This document shows, one piece after another, positions 29,641 through 40,464 of a DNA stretch of 64,000 nt (position 1 is its first letter; each line of letters opens with the position of its first letter). Source of the stretch: Actinomycetes bacterium. Its GTDB lineage: Bacteria > Actinomycetota > Coriobacteriia > Coriobacteriales > UBA8131. The stretch lies in assembly GCA_009787085.1 (NCBI GenBank), contig WRGR01000046.1:75147-139146 (forward strand), in the 5' to 3' direction. Below the pieces are notes generated by a model. That model had not been told where the DNA came from. It saw only the letters and a program-made list of their open reading frames with translations, and did not search any database. The translations under genes and the position numbers were made by a program.

Positions 29641-29882
29641 GGTAGCCGGCTGGCCATGCCGCGCTCCATGCCGTACCCCACGCCCTCGTCGTAGGCGTAT
29701 GCCAGCTGACCCTTGCGGTCCTCTTCCGTCAGCTCTGCTTCGCTGATCTTCCTTCTCTCCTTCTCTGTCAGGTCGTGCTCCGCCAACAGCCGCCCGGCCG
29801 CCTTGAGGTAGCCCGGGGCGCCCTCCGGCAGCGCATCGCCGCTGAGCAGGTCCGCCCAGAGGGGGCGCAATGGGACAGGCAC
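29628..29882 (-). pseudogene. possible C-terminal fragment of Rpn/PD-(D/E)XK nuclease-family transposase
   Basis: AEHDLTEKERRKISEAELTEEDRKGQLAYAYDEGVGYGMERGMA resembles Rpn-family C-termini. Confidence 0.35.
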
Positions 29883-29897
29883 ATTGTGTTCTTTGTG

Positions 29898-30971
29898 TTA
29901 TTTTTGGCAGCGGGGGCAGTAGTGGGTGCCCCGACCGGCCACCCGTATCTTGGCTATCGGCCGGCCACAACGGGGGCATGGTTGGTCGGCTCGCCCATAG
30001 ACGGCGGCGTGCAGGTCTAAGAACTCGCCGCGTAGGCCGAGGGCATCCACGTAGTTGCGAGCCGTCGAACCGCCGTCAGCAATGGACTGTTGCAGGGATT
30101 CTTGAATCGCCGCACAGAGCCGTTTGACCTCGGGAACTGTCAAAGAGGCCAGCGGCCGCCGGGGGTCGATGCGCGCCCAGAAGAGGCTCTCATCAGCATA
30201 GATGTTGCCGATCCCGGCTATCAGCGACTGGTCGAGCAACGCGGCTTTCACCGCCCGCGCCGATGGCCGGGTGGCCTTTAAGCGCAAGCACTGGCTGAGG
30301 CAGCGCCAGTCGAAGCCCTCGTCCAAAGGCTCTGGCCCCATCTGAGACAGAAAGGCATCGTTGGCCAGCTGATCGGCGGCCAACAGCTTCAGGTAGCCGA
30401 ACTTGCGCTGGTCGTTGAAGTACAACCGGGCACTGTCTGTGAAGTTGATGATCACTCGGGTACTTTTGTCTGGCAGTGTGCCAATCAGCGATGCCGAGGG
30501 GAAACCGCCGGAGAAGTTCTCGCTCGAAGTGTCAGCAGGTGGTGACGGGCAAGCGGCCACACCGGCAGGCGGCGGGCAGGGTGCCGTCCCGGGCACCCCG
30601 GATACCTCGGCGGGCGGCGGGCAGGGTGCCGTCCCGGGCACCCCGGATACCTCGGCGGCGGCGGTCGCATTGGCGAATGGCAGGCAGGTTGCCGCCCCGG
30701 ATTCCTGATTCCGAAACACCAGCTGGCCAGTCATCCGCAGGTGTACCATCAGCACCAGTTGCTGGCCGGACTGGGAGCTAAGCTCGATCAACAAGACCTT
30801 GCCTCGACGGCCAAGGCCGCCGACTAAGGAATTCTCCAATTGCTCACAAACAGCATCGTCGTAGTTGGGGAAGCTGCGTGCTTCCAGCACCTGCAGCGTA
30901 GCGACACGCCGACCGCTGATATTGGCAGCGAGGCCGCGCTTGATCACTTCGACTTCCGGAAGTTCCGGCAC
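29898..30971 (-). CDS. mutM: formamidopyrimidine-DNA glycosylase with Pro/Ala-rich insertion
   Basis: MPELPEVEVIKRGL N-terminus; C-terminal zinc finger CPRCGRPIAKIRVAGRGTHYCPRCQ. Confidence 0.96.
   Translation of the reverse strand: MPELPEVEVIKRGLAANISGRRVATLQVLEARSFPNYDDAVCEQLENSLVGGLGRRGKVLLIELSSQSGQQLVLMVHLRMTGQLVFRNQESGAATCLPFANATAAAEVSGVPGTAPCPPPAEVSGVPGTAPCPPPAGVAACPSPPADTSSENFSGGFPSASLIGTLPDKSTRVIINFTDSARLYFNDQRKFGYLKLLAADQLANDAFLSQMGPEPLDEGFDWRCLSQCLRLKATRPSARAVKAALLDQSLIAGIGNIYADESLFWARIDPRRPLASLTVPEVKRLCAAIQESLQQSIADGGSTARNYVDALGLRGEFLDLHAAVYGRADQPCPRCGRPIAKIRVAGRGTHYCPRCQK
30573..30662. repeat. about 45-bp tandem duplication inside mutM
   Basis: GGCGGGCAGGGTGCCGTCCCGGGCACCCCGGATACCTCGGCGGGC twice (AEVSGVPGTAPCPPP x2). 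Confidence 0.9.
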
Positions 30972-31019
30972 GTCCCCTACCCTCCTAGTTCAATGCCCGC
31001 TAGGGATGCGGCACTCTAG

Positions 31020-31207
31020 TGTAAAAACCCCGCTCCACAATCCCCCACCCTGTTGATCAGGGAAAAGATTGCGGTTCAAGCCCGCAATGACTGCAGTTTG
31101 GGAATTGATCGTCGCCGCCCTAGCAGCACGAAAGACTGCAGTTCGGGGCCCGCAACGGCTGGGCTTGGGCCCGCAACGGCTGGGCTTGGGCATTGGTCGT
31201 CGCCGCC
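31020..31207. repeat. family-B element plus 21-bp tandem duplication at folP 3' end
   Basis: CACCCTGTTGATCAGGGAAAAGATTGCGGTTCAAGCCCGCAATGACTGCAGTTTG core; (GGGCCCGCAACGGCTGGGCTT) repeated. Confidence 0.65.
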
Positions 31208-32047
31208 CTAAGCGGTGCCATACGGATCTGCACCTAAAGCCTCTAAGACCCGCAAAGCCTCGACGGTCGGACGCACATCGTGCACTCGCAGTATCCTAGC
31301 ACCTTGGGCGGCTGCCCAAAGGGCAACTGCCACCGAGCCGGCCAGCCGCTGGGCAGCATCCTGAACACCGGTGATCGCCCCGATAAAGGCCTTGCGGGAA
31401 TAAGCCGCCACCAAGGGGTATCCAAGTGCCGCCATTTTTGCCGTGGCCCGCAACAGCGCCAAGTTGTGTTCACGGGTTTTTCCGAAGCCCGGCCCGGGGT
31501 CGATGGCAATCCGCTGCTTGTCCACCCCAGCTTGGCCAAGCACCTCAGCCTGAGCCAGCAGATAGCTGCTGACCTCTGCCACCACGTCGTTGTACTCCGG
31601 GTTAGCTTGCATACTTTTCGGCTCCCCCAACATATGCATGACCACGCAGCCAACCTCACTTTCGGCCACCACTTCAACCATTGCGGGTACCCGAAAGCCA
31701 GAGACATCGTTGATGATCGCCGCACCAGCCGCCAAGGCCGCCTTAGCCACCGAGGCATGGCGGGTGTCCACTGAGACCACTTGGCCCTCGTCGGCCAGCG
31801 CTGTGATCACCGGCAGCACCCGGGCGGCCTCCTCGGCCTCTGAAAGCTCATCTGAACCCGGGCGTGTTGACTCGCCGCCGACATCGATGATGTCAGCACC
31901 GGCCGTGATCATCTCCCGGGCGTGGCAAATGGCTGCTCGGCTATCAGCGAATTGGCCGCCGTCCGAAAAAGAGTCCGGTGTGACATTGAGGATGCCCATG
32001 ACCAAGGGCCTCTGAACATCAAGCTGAAAATGAGAGCATTGCCACAC
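31208..32047 (-). CDS. folP: dihydropteroate synthase
   Basis: VMGILNVTPDSFSDGG, DVGGESTRPG, IDPGPGFGKT. Confidence 0.97.
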   Translation of the reverse strand: MWQCSHFQLDVQRPLVMGILNVTPDSFSDGGQFADSRAAICHAREMITAGADIIDVGGESTRPGSDELSEAEEAARVLPVITALADEGQVVSVDTRHASVAKAALAAGAAIINDVSGFRVPAMVEVVAESEVGCVVMHMLGEPKSMQANPEYNDVVAEVSSYLLAQAEVLGQAGVDKQRIAIDPGPGFGKTREHNLALLRATAKMAALGYPLVAAYSRKAFIGAITGVQDAAQRLAGSVAVALWAAAQGARILRVHDVRPTVEALRVLEALGADPYGTA

Positions 32048-32050
32048 GGC

Positions 32051-32611
32051 TCAGCCGAATATCAGGGTCAACGCCTCTTCACGGGTCTTCTGAGAAGCTT
32101 GGAAGCAACCGCGAACTGCCGAGGTGATGGTCTTCGAACCGGGCTTTTTCACCCCGCGCATCGACATGCAGAGGTGCTCGCATTCAATCACCACGATCAC
32201 CCCGGAAGGATTCAGGCATTCAACCAGCGTGTCCGCGATTTGGCTGGTCAAGCGTTCTTGCACCTGTGGCCGTTTGGCGAACAGGTCAACCAAGCGAGCC
32301 AGCTTGGAAATACCACAGACCCGACCGTCACGCCCCGGCAAGTAGCCGACATGTGCCAAACCATGGAAAGGCGCCAAGTGATGCTCGCAGGTCGAATAAA
32401 TCGGGATGTCCTTGACCAACACCAGCTCATGGTGGTTTTCTCCAAAGCTTTTTGCGAACAGCTCGGATGGATCCTGCTCCAAGCCGGCGAAAATCTCCTC
32501 ATACATCCGCGCCACCCTAGCCGGTGTCTCCAGCAGACCCTCACGCAGCACGTCCTCGCCAATGCCGTCCAGTATCAGGCGTACCCCGGCTTCGATTTTG
32601 GAGCGGTCCAC
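32051..32611 (-). CDS. folE: GTP cyclohydrolase I
   Basis: [37 protein letters not shown]. Confidence 0.97.
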   Translation of the reverse strand: MDRSKIEAGVRLILDGIGEDVLREGLLETPARVARMYEEIFAGLEQDPSELFAKSFGENHHELVLVKDIPIYSTCEHHLAPFHGLAHVGYLPGRDGRVCGISKLARLVDLFAKRPQVQERLTSQIADTLVECLNPSGVIVVIECEHLCMSMRGVKKPGSKTITSAVRGCFQASQKTREEALTLIFG

Positions 32612-35281
32612 TTATTTGTCCTCCTCGCTCGGATCAACTTGTTTCGGCGGCTCTGCCGTGTCGTCTGGGATCTTTGGCAGCTCAGCTGTAGATTCTAGCA
32701 TCTGCCGCCGAGAATCATCGGCAGATAGCGGAGTTTCCGCCTGAATGGGGTCATCTGGCAGGGTGGGGGTCACGTGATCGCTGTGGAGGTAATCTTGGAG
32801 CTTGGTTTCCATGTTACCCTCCTCTTTCATCAGCTCTTGCAAGGTGGGGATATCCACCAGCTCGCTGGCCTGTGTCTCTCTTGGAGCCAGAGGCTCAAAA
32901 AGGCTGGACTGCCCGACCGGTGGCATATCCAAGCCATCCACCAGAGGCGACTGCCCTGCGACCGGCGGCGGCGGGGTGTTTGTTTCCTGACTGCCCGCCT
33001 CTGCTGCCGATGTCTCCCAAGGCTGCGGTGCCAAGGTGCCTTGGCTGCCGTTGGCAGGGCCGGTCTGAGGGCTTTCGGGATACGGCGGCTGTCCTTGGGC
33101 GCTGCCGAGAGCCTCCGGATAAGGTGGCAGTCCTTGCCCTTGCGCACTACTAGGGGTATCCGAATAAGGCGGCTGCCAAAGCTCTTGTGCCTGCATATTG
33201 CCAGTGGCCCCGGGATAAGGCGGCTGCCCCTGTGTGTCGCCGGGAACAGGCGGCATCACCATAGTGTCGGGACTCGGTGCCTGTTGCTGCCAGTAAGACT
33301 CCATGAAGGCCGTCGCCAAGGCGTTTTGCTCAGCATCCCGAGCGGCCTGCACCTCTTGCGCCCGACGAGCATCCTCTTCTTCTTGGATGCGCAGCTCTTC
33401 GGCCTTCCTTGCTAACATCTCGTCTTCCTGCTCCAAGTATTGCGGCCAAGTGTTGGTAAGCAAAGCTTCCAATGCCTCGCCCTCCACGGTTTCCCGCTCT
33501 AAAAGAACACTGGCGATCATCTCTAACTGCGCCCGCCGCTCAGTGAGCACAGATGCCGCAACATCATGAGCCTGCCGCATGATCTTGGCCACTTCTTCGT
33601 CGATGCGCCTAGCAGTCTCCTCGCTGTAGTCGGGGGTTGAGCCGTAGTCGCGTCCCAAGAATACCTCGTGGTTGGCCTCACCGTAAACTTGGCTGCCTAA
33701 AGCCTCGGTCATACCGTAGCGGGTGACCATCTGACGGGCCATCTTGGTGGCCCGCTCCAAGTCGTTGGAGGCACCGGTGGTGATGTCGTCACAGAACAGC
33801 TCCTCGGCCACCCGGCCGCCCAAGAATACCGCCAAGTCATCCAGCATCTCTTTGCGGCTGGACAAGAAACGGTCCTCGGCGGGCAAAGACAGGGTGTAGC
33901 CCAAGGCCTGCCCGCGGCTGATGATCGATATCTTGTGCACCGGGTCAGAATGCTCCAAAACATGCCCGACCAATGCATGACCGCCCTCATGAAAGGCGAT
34001 GGTACGTTTCTCATTCTCGGTCATGATCCGGCTTTTGCGCTCCGGCCCGGCAATTTCCCGCTCCATGGCCTCGTTCAGCTCACCCATGGTCACCAACCGC
34101 TTGCCGCGACGGGCAGTGAGCAAGGCGGCCTCGTTCATCAGGTTAGCCAAGTCAGCACCAGTGAACCCGGGGGTCATCCGCGCCAGCTCCCCTAGGTCAA
34201 CACTGTGAGCTAGGGGCTTGTCTTTGCTATGCACCTTCAGTATCTGTTCCCGACCCTTGAGGTCAGGACGCATCACCACGATCTGGCGGTCAAAACGGCC
34301 AGGGCGCAGCAAGGCCGGGTCGAGGATATCGGCACGGTTGGTGGCGGCGATCAAGATCACACTCTGGTGGTCATCGAAACCGTCCATCTCCACTAACAAC
34401 TGGTTTAGGGTCTGTTCCCGTTCGTCGTGGCCGCCGCCCAAACCGGCACCACGCTGTCTGCCCACAGCATCGATCTCGTCGATGAAGATGATCGCTGGGG
34501 CCGCGGCCTTGGCCTGCTCAAAAAGATCACGGACACGCGAGGCACCAACGCCAACGAACATCTCCACAAAATCCGATCCGGAAATAGAGAAGAAGGGCAC
34601 ACCGGCCTCGCCGGCCACTGCCCTGGCTAAGAGGGTCTTGCCAGTGCCAGGAGGGCCGACCAACAGCACACCACGGGGGATCTTGGCACCTAGGGCTTGA
34701 TAGCGCTGGGGGTCAGAGAGGAAGTCTTTGACCTCTTGCAGCTCTTCAACCACCTCGTCAATGCCGGCGACATCAGAGAACTTGGTGGTCGGTCGCTCTT
34801 CGTGGGCCTTACGAGCCTTGCTCCGCCCAAACTGCATCTGCTTGTTGCTGGAATCCCGAAACTGCATGAACATAAACCAGATCAAGCCGCCGATCAGCAG
34901 AAACAAAATGATATTGCCAAGCAGGCCAAACCAGAAACTGTCATCAGTGGTATCAAACTTAAACTTGATATTCGGATGGGTTTCCATCAGCTTGTTCAAA
35001 GAGTCGTTGCCCACATACTCGGTAGTGAACGGGGTGAGCTTGCCGGTGCCCTCATCGCCTTGGCGGATATAGTTGCCCGATACCTGCCCCTTGGCAGTAG
35101 CATAGGTAACATCAGTCACCCGATTGGCCTTGACTGCGTTCACGAAGTCGCTAGCGAGTATCTTATCCACTTCCGAGCGGTTTAAGGCACCGTTAAAAAA
35201 TTGGAATACCAGCATCACCGCCAGCAGGGCGATCAGGCCTCCCCAAATTGGCAGCAACCTCCGATTGCCAAGTTTGTTCAC
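32612..35281 (-). CDS. ftsH: ATP-dependent zinc metalloprotease FtsH with about 250-aa Pro/Gln-rich C-terminal extension
   Basis: [56 protein letters not shown]. Confidence 0.97.
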   Translation of the reverse strand: MNKLGNRRLLPIWGGLIALLAVMLVFQFFNGALNRSEVDKILASDFVNAVKANRVTDVTYATAKGQVSGNYIRQGDEGTGKLTPFTTEYVGNDSLNKLMETHPNIKFKFDTTDDSFWFGLLGNIILFLLIGGLIWFMFMQFRDSSNKQMQFGRSKARKAHEERPTTKFSDVAGIDEVVEELQEVKDFLSDPQRYQALGAKIPRGVLLVGPPGTGKTLLARAVAGEAGVPFFSISGSDFVEMFVGVGASRVRDLFEQAKAAAPAIIFIDEIDAVGRQRGAGLGGGHDEREQTLNQLLVEMDGFDDHQSVILIAATNRADILDPALLRPGRFDRQIVVMRPDLKGREQILKVHSKDKPLAHSVDLGELARMTPGFTGADLANLMNEAALLTARRGKRLVTMGELNEAMEREIAGPERKSRIMTENEKRTIAFHEGGHALVGHVLEHSDPVHKISIISRGQALGYTLSLPAEDRFLSSRKEMLDDLAVFLGGRVAEELFCDDITTGASNDLERATKMARQMVTRYGMTEALGSQVYGEANHEVFLGRDYGSTPDYSEETARRIDEEVAKIMRQAHDVAASVLTERRAQLEMIASVLLERETVEGEALEALLTNTWPQYLEQEDEMLARKAEELRIQEEEDARRAQEVQAARDAEQNALATAFMESYWQQQAPSPDTMVMPPVPGDTQGQPPYPGATGNMQAQELWQPPYSDTPSSAQGQGLPPYPEALGSAQGQPPYPESPQTGPANGSQGTLAPQPWETSAAEAGSQETNTPPPPVAGQSPLVDGLDMPPVGQSSLFEPLAPRETQASELVDIPTLQELMKEEGNMETKLQDYLHSDHVTPTLPDDPIQAETPLSADDSRRQMLESTAELPKIPDDTAEPPKQVDPSEEDK

Positions 35282-35359
35282 AAAGTTCTCATTTCCCCGT
35301 CGCCGCGACGGATAGGTATGCAGCCAGCATCTTATAGGACATTATCCCGCATTTCCCCA

Positions 35360-35899
35360 TCATTTACCATACACCAACGGGTCAAGCACTCCGATATATG
35401 GCAGCTCGCGATAAGATTCTGCGTAGTCCAAGCCATAGCCGACGACAAACTCATCGGGACAAACAAAACCAAGGTACTTGCAAGACACCTCGGCCTCCTG
35501 CTTGCCTTCTTTGAAGAGCAGGGTGGCAACCTCCACCGAACTCGGATGACGGCTTCTCAGGTTCTTTTGCAGATAGCTTAAAGTCAGGCCGCTGTCCAGA
35601 ATGTCTTCGACTATCAACAGATGGCGCCCCTCGATAGGAGCCTCCAAGTCTTTGATGATCCGCACCACCCCGGAACTCGAAGCCTCGGCGCCGTAGCTGG
35701 AAACCGCCATGAAATCCACCTCCACATCACCTTGGATCTGCCGCATCAGATCGGCCATAAAGATGAATGCCCCTTTCAGCACGGTGACTAAAAGCAGCTT
35801 CTTACCGGCATAGTCGGCAGTGATCTCGGCACCCATGCGCCTCGTCGCTTCAGCAATGTCTTCGGCAGTGAACAACACTTTGGTAATGTTAGGATGCAT
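35360..35899 (-). CDS. hpt: hypoxanthine phosphoribosyltransferase
   Basis: LLVTVLKGAFIFMADLMR, LIVEDILDSGLTL. Confidence 0.96.
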   Translation of the reverse strand: MHPNITKVLFTAEDIAEATRRMGAEITADYAGKKLLLVTVLKGAFIFMADLMRQIQGDVEVDFMAVSSYGAEASSSGVVRIIKDLEAPIEGRHLLIVEDILDSGLTLSYLQKNLRSRHPSSVEVATLLFKEGKQEAEVSCKYLGFVCPDEFVVGYGLDYAESYRELPYIGVLDPLVYGK

Positions 35900-35910
35900 G
35901 ACCAGCTCTC

Positions 35911-37446
35911 CTAGCTCTTCTTATTTCTGTCCTTCAAAATTATACTGAACAGGCGGCGGCTTTCCGACCTCACCTTGAATCTATCATCGGCTTGTAAACC
36001 TATTATCCAAATAATTTCTCGACCCGAAGTCAGCTTAAAAATACCGGGCCGCTGACGGGCAGGAACTTTGCGGTCAACCAGCAGATCAGAAACCAAACGC
36101 TGGTGCCCGCCCATCCCCAAAGGGCAGAAGCGGTCGCCGGGGCGAATCGGCGCAACCGCAAGAGGCTCACCGGCGTTAAGCGAGTCGGCATCCACCAGCA
36201 ACCGCCCCGTCCCAGCATGCAACTTTGCCCAAGCCGGCGGGTCGGCGGCAAAGAGGGCATGATCGACCTCTTCGAGCACCAGCGACCGACCGTCGGGCAG
36301 AACGCTCGGCTGGCCGATGTCAAGTTGGCCGACAAACTCGAGTGGAGTAGTTGCCGATGAGGCGGGCAGATTATCGCTCGAACGCCCGTCCGGAGGAGCG
36401 CAGTCCATCCGACAAGCCCCTCCACGGCAGCGAAACACCAGCTTCCCGTACTCGTTGCCTGCTGTAACTCCAAAAGGCAAGTCGATCATGAAGCCCGGGC
36501 GGCTGGCCTGGCGGGCAATCGCCTCCACATGCCCAAAGCCCAAACCACGCTGAGTATCGCTGAGCCGGTCATAAGCCAGCCTGATAATCCGGCGCACCAG
36601 TGCCTTGTCCAAGCTGAGTAGCTTCTCGACATCGAGGCAGACGGGCTGGGGCGCGTCCTCGCCAGCGTCCTCGCCAGCGTCCTCGCCAGCGTCCTCGCCA
36701 AAGCCGCTCGCCCAGCCGCCTGCCAGCGCTCGCTCGGCCTCGGCCGCCAAGTAATCGGACTCTGCCGCCAAAACATCCAAGCTGTGGCCGCAGGTCCGGA
36801 CGATTGCCGGATTACGAGTCTGGGCCAGCGCCAGCAGCTGATGACGGACAAAAGCCCGCAGGTGGCGGGTATCAGTGTTAGAGGCATCCTCACGCCAGTC
36901 GAATCCCTGTTCACGAAGCCATTGCCGCAGCTCAGCGCGACCGCAGTCCAACAACGGTCGGACTATCCGGCCACGCTGGTAAGGTATGGAGGCCAGCGCT
37001 GCCGCACCGCCGCCCTTGACAACCCGCATCAGGAAGGTTTCGACACGGTCATCGGCGTTGTGGGCAGTCAGGATACGTGCGGCATCGATGCGCCCGGCTA
37101 CCTCTTGGGCAGCCTGGTAACGCAGACGGCGACCGCAGGCCTCAATGCCCTCGCCTTGCCGCCGAGCCTCGGCGGCCACATCGAAGCGGTACCGTTCGCA
37201 AGGCAACCCCAGCTCTACGGCCAATGCCAGAACAAAAGCCTCATCGTCGTCGGCAGCAGCACCACGCAGCTGATGGTTGACGTGCAAGACTGTATAACGG
37301 TGTTCGGGGTAAAGCAGTGCCAGCAGCCGTACCATGGCCACCGAGTCGGCTCCGCCGCTGACCATCAGCAACAGCCTAGCCGAGGCAGCAGGCAAGAGCT
37401 GCCTGTTGGCCACCGTTGCCCTGATCTGTTCGCGAATATCCCACAT
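35911..37446 (-). CDS. tilS: tRNA(Ile)-lysidine synthase
   Basis: LLLMVSGGADSVAMVRLL PP-loop; HNADDRVETFLMRV; TilS C-terminal domain. Confidence 0.95.
   Translation of the reverse strand: MWDIREQIRATVANRQLLPAASARLLLMVSGGADSVAMVRLLALLYPEHRYTVLHVNHQLRGAAADDDEAFVLALAVELGLPCERYRFDVAAEARRQGEGIEACGRRLRYQAAQEVAGRIDAARILTAHNADDRVETFLMRVVKGGGAAALASIPYQRGRIVRPLLDCGRAELRQWLREQGFDWREDASNTDTRHLRAFVRHQLLALAQTRNPAIVRTCGHSLDVLAAESDYLAAEAERALAGGWASGFGEDAGEDAGEDAGEDAPQPVCLDVEKLLSLDKALVRRIIRLAYDRLSDTQRGLGFGHVEAIARQASRPGFMIDLPFGVTAGNEYGKLVFRCRGGACRMDCAPPDGRSSDNLPASSATTPLEFVGQLDIGQPSVLPDGRSLVLEEVDHALFAADPPAWAKLHAGTGRLLVDADSLNAGEPLAVAPIRPGDRFCPLGMGGHQRLVSDLLVDRKVPARQRPGIFKLTSGREIIWIIGLQADDRFKVRSESRRLFSIILKDRNKKS
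36652..36706. repeat. 12-bp tandem repeat x4 inside tilS (GEDA)n
   Basis: GCGTCCTCGCCA repeated; encodes GEDAGEDAGEDAGEDA. Confidence 0.95.
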
Positions 37447-37536
37447 AATGCCATTATAGGGAAGCGACCCCTCTAGTGAGGGGTCGCCTACTTAAGAACC
37501 ATTTCGGCCGTTGACCGACTTGACCCTTTGGCGGGA

Positions 37537-39180
<1,644 letters not shown>

Positions 39181-39193
39181 TCAGTCCTTTCCC

Positions 39194-39484
39194 TTACGCC
39201 TCGATAATGGCATAGATGTCGTCAGCACGCAGGATAACCAGCTCCTCGTCGCCGTACTTGACCTCGGTGCCGCCGTACTTGCTGTATATCACGCTGTCGC
39301 CAACTTTGATTTGCAGTTTTACCAAGTTGCCGTTGTTGTCCAGCTTGCCCTCGCCAACGGCGATGACCTTGCCCTGTTGCGGCTTCTCTTGGACTGTGCT
39401 GGCCAATACCAGCCCGGATGCGGTGGTCGTCTCTGCCTCGTCCTGCTTAACGATGACACGATCTCCTAAAGGTTTCAGACTCAT
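39194..39484 (-). CDS. groS: co-chaperonin GroES
   Basis: MSLKPLGDRVIVKQDEAETTTASGLVL. Confidence 0.99.
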   Translation of the reverse strand: MSLKPLGDRVIVKQDEAETTTASGLVLASTVQEKPQQGKVIAVGEGKLDNNGNLVKLQIKVGDSVIYSKYGGTEVKYGDEELVILRADDIYAIIEA

Positions 39485-39536
39485 CTACCAAGACCTCCTT
39501 AATCAGTTTTCTCGTAATATCTGCTGTCTTGTCGTT

Positions 39537-39563
39537 TTAGCACTCTCTGCTGAAGAGTGCTAA
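39537..39563. promoter_or_regulatory. CIRCE operator (HrcA binding)
   Basis: TTAGCACTC-N9-GAGTGCTAA perfect match upstream of groES. Confidence 0.97.
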
Positions 39564-39821
39564 CTTCATTACTAACAGTTGATCATCTTACACGCGCCAG
39601 CGGGGTTTGCAAGTGGTTCGATACCAAATTTCTCAGCTTGTAAACTAAATGTAATCTTATATGGAGGGGCTTAAATTTTAGAAGTGCCGAGGCCGCATCA
39701 CCCCAGCAGCCCCTGGTCATGGCTTGATAGCAACAGAGATACTGCCAACATGCTCCTTATCGTAGGTTGCGTATGCAAAGCACGTCTGTGTTGCGAATAA
39801 GGCGTTCGCATCTGTCCAGCT

Positions 39822-40116
39822 TCAAATAGTGGCCTTATCACTTATCGGTGTTAAGCTGATACGCACACCGTACGCCTCAAGTACCTTACTGATAGTGCTC
39901 AGTGTTGGGTTCCCACCCACCTGCTCTAGCTGGTCGGCAAACAGGGCGGCGGCGGCGCTGTCCTTGACGCGCTCGCGAAACAGCCATATGGTCTTGACAT
40001 CGGGGACCCTGTCGTCGAGTGTAAGCCCCAAGAAGCGCTAAGACGACAGGCGGTCGTTTATCAGGTACTCTGCAGCGTCGTCGGAGAGGTTGTCCCACTG
40101 CTGGAGCATCATGACC
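39822..40116 (-). pseudogene. IS5-family transposase N-terminal fragment fused in frame to an antitoxin-like HTH C-terminus
   Basis: MMLQQWDNLSDDAAEYLINDRLSS*RFLGLTLDDRVPDVKTIWLFRERV...ALFADQLEQVGGNPTLSTISKVLEAYGVRISLTP. Confidence 0.7.
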
Positions 40117-40137
40117 TTGATTTACGTAAGAGGTCTA

Positions 40138-40214
40138 TGGTCGGGGTGGCAGGATTTGAACCTGTGACCCTCTGCTCCCAAAGCAGATGCGCTACCAAGC
40201 TGCGCTACACCCCG
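40138..40214 (-). tRNA. tRNA-Pro (TGG), CCA encoded
   Basis: CGGGGTGTAGCGCAGCTTGGTAGCGCATCTGCTTTGGGAGCAGAGGGTCACAGGTTCAAATCCTGCCACCCCGACCA. Confidence 0.96.
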
Positions 40215-40301
40215 ACTGACAGCGAACCATTATACGGCATTCTTGCCCTAAGCCCAATACCTCGCTTCGTAGACAGCGCCGCCTGCGGCCGCCTGCCCAC
40301 T

Positions 40302-40464
40302 AGGAAGACACCGATTTAGTGCTGTTTTGCCAGACCGTTAAACAGGATAACCCGTATCTTCCATAGTCAGCGGCGCAAAAGATTGCGGGGCAAGCCCGCA
40401 ATAACTGGGGTTTGAAGAGCGCAGGGGGGCAGACATTCTGTGCTCCACAACCAGCACTTCCCTA
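40302..40464. mobile_element. MITE-like element abutting metY stop; CTAG flanks
   Basis: CTAG|GAAGACACCGATTTAGTGCTG ... CCAGCACTTCC|CTAG; internal AAAGATTGCGGGGCAAGCCCGCAATAACTG. Confidence 0.65.

Noticed and set aside
37460-37495. GCGACCCCTCTAGTGAGGGGTCGC hairpin as a MITE copy
   Set aside because: Although preceded by TAGGGAAGCGACC, it is short and lies directly downstream of groEL; a groESL terminator-like hairpin is the better reading.
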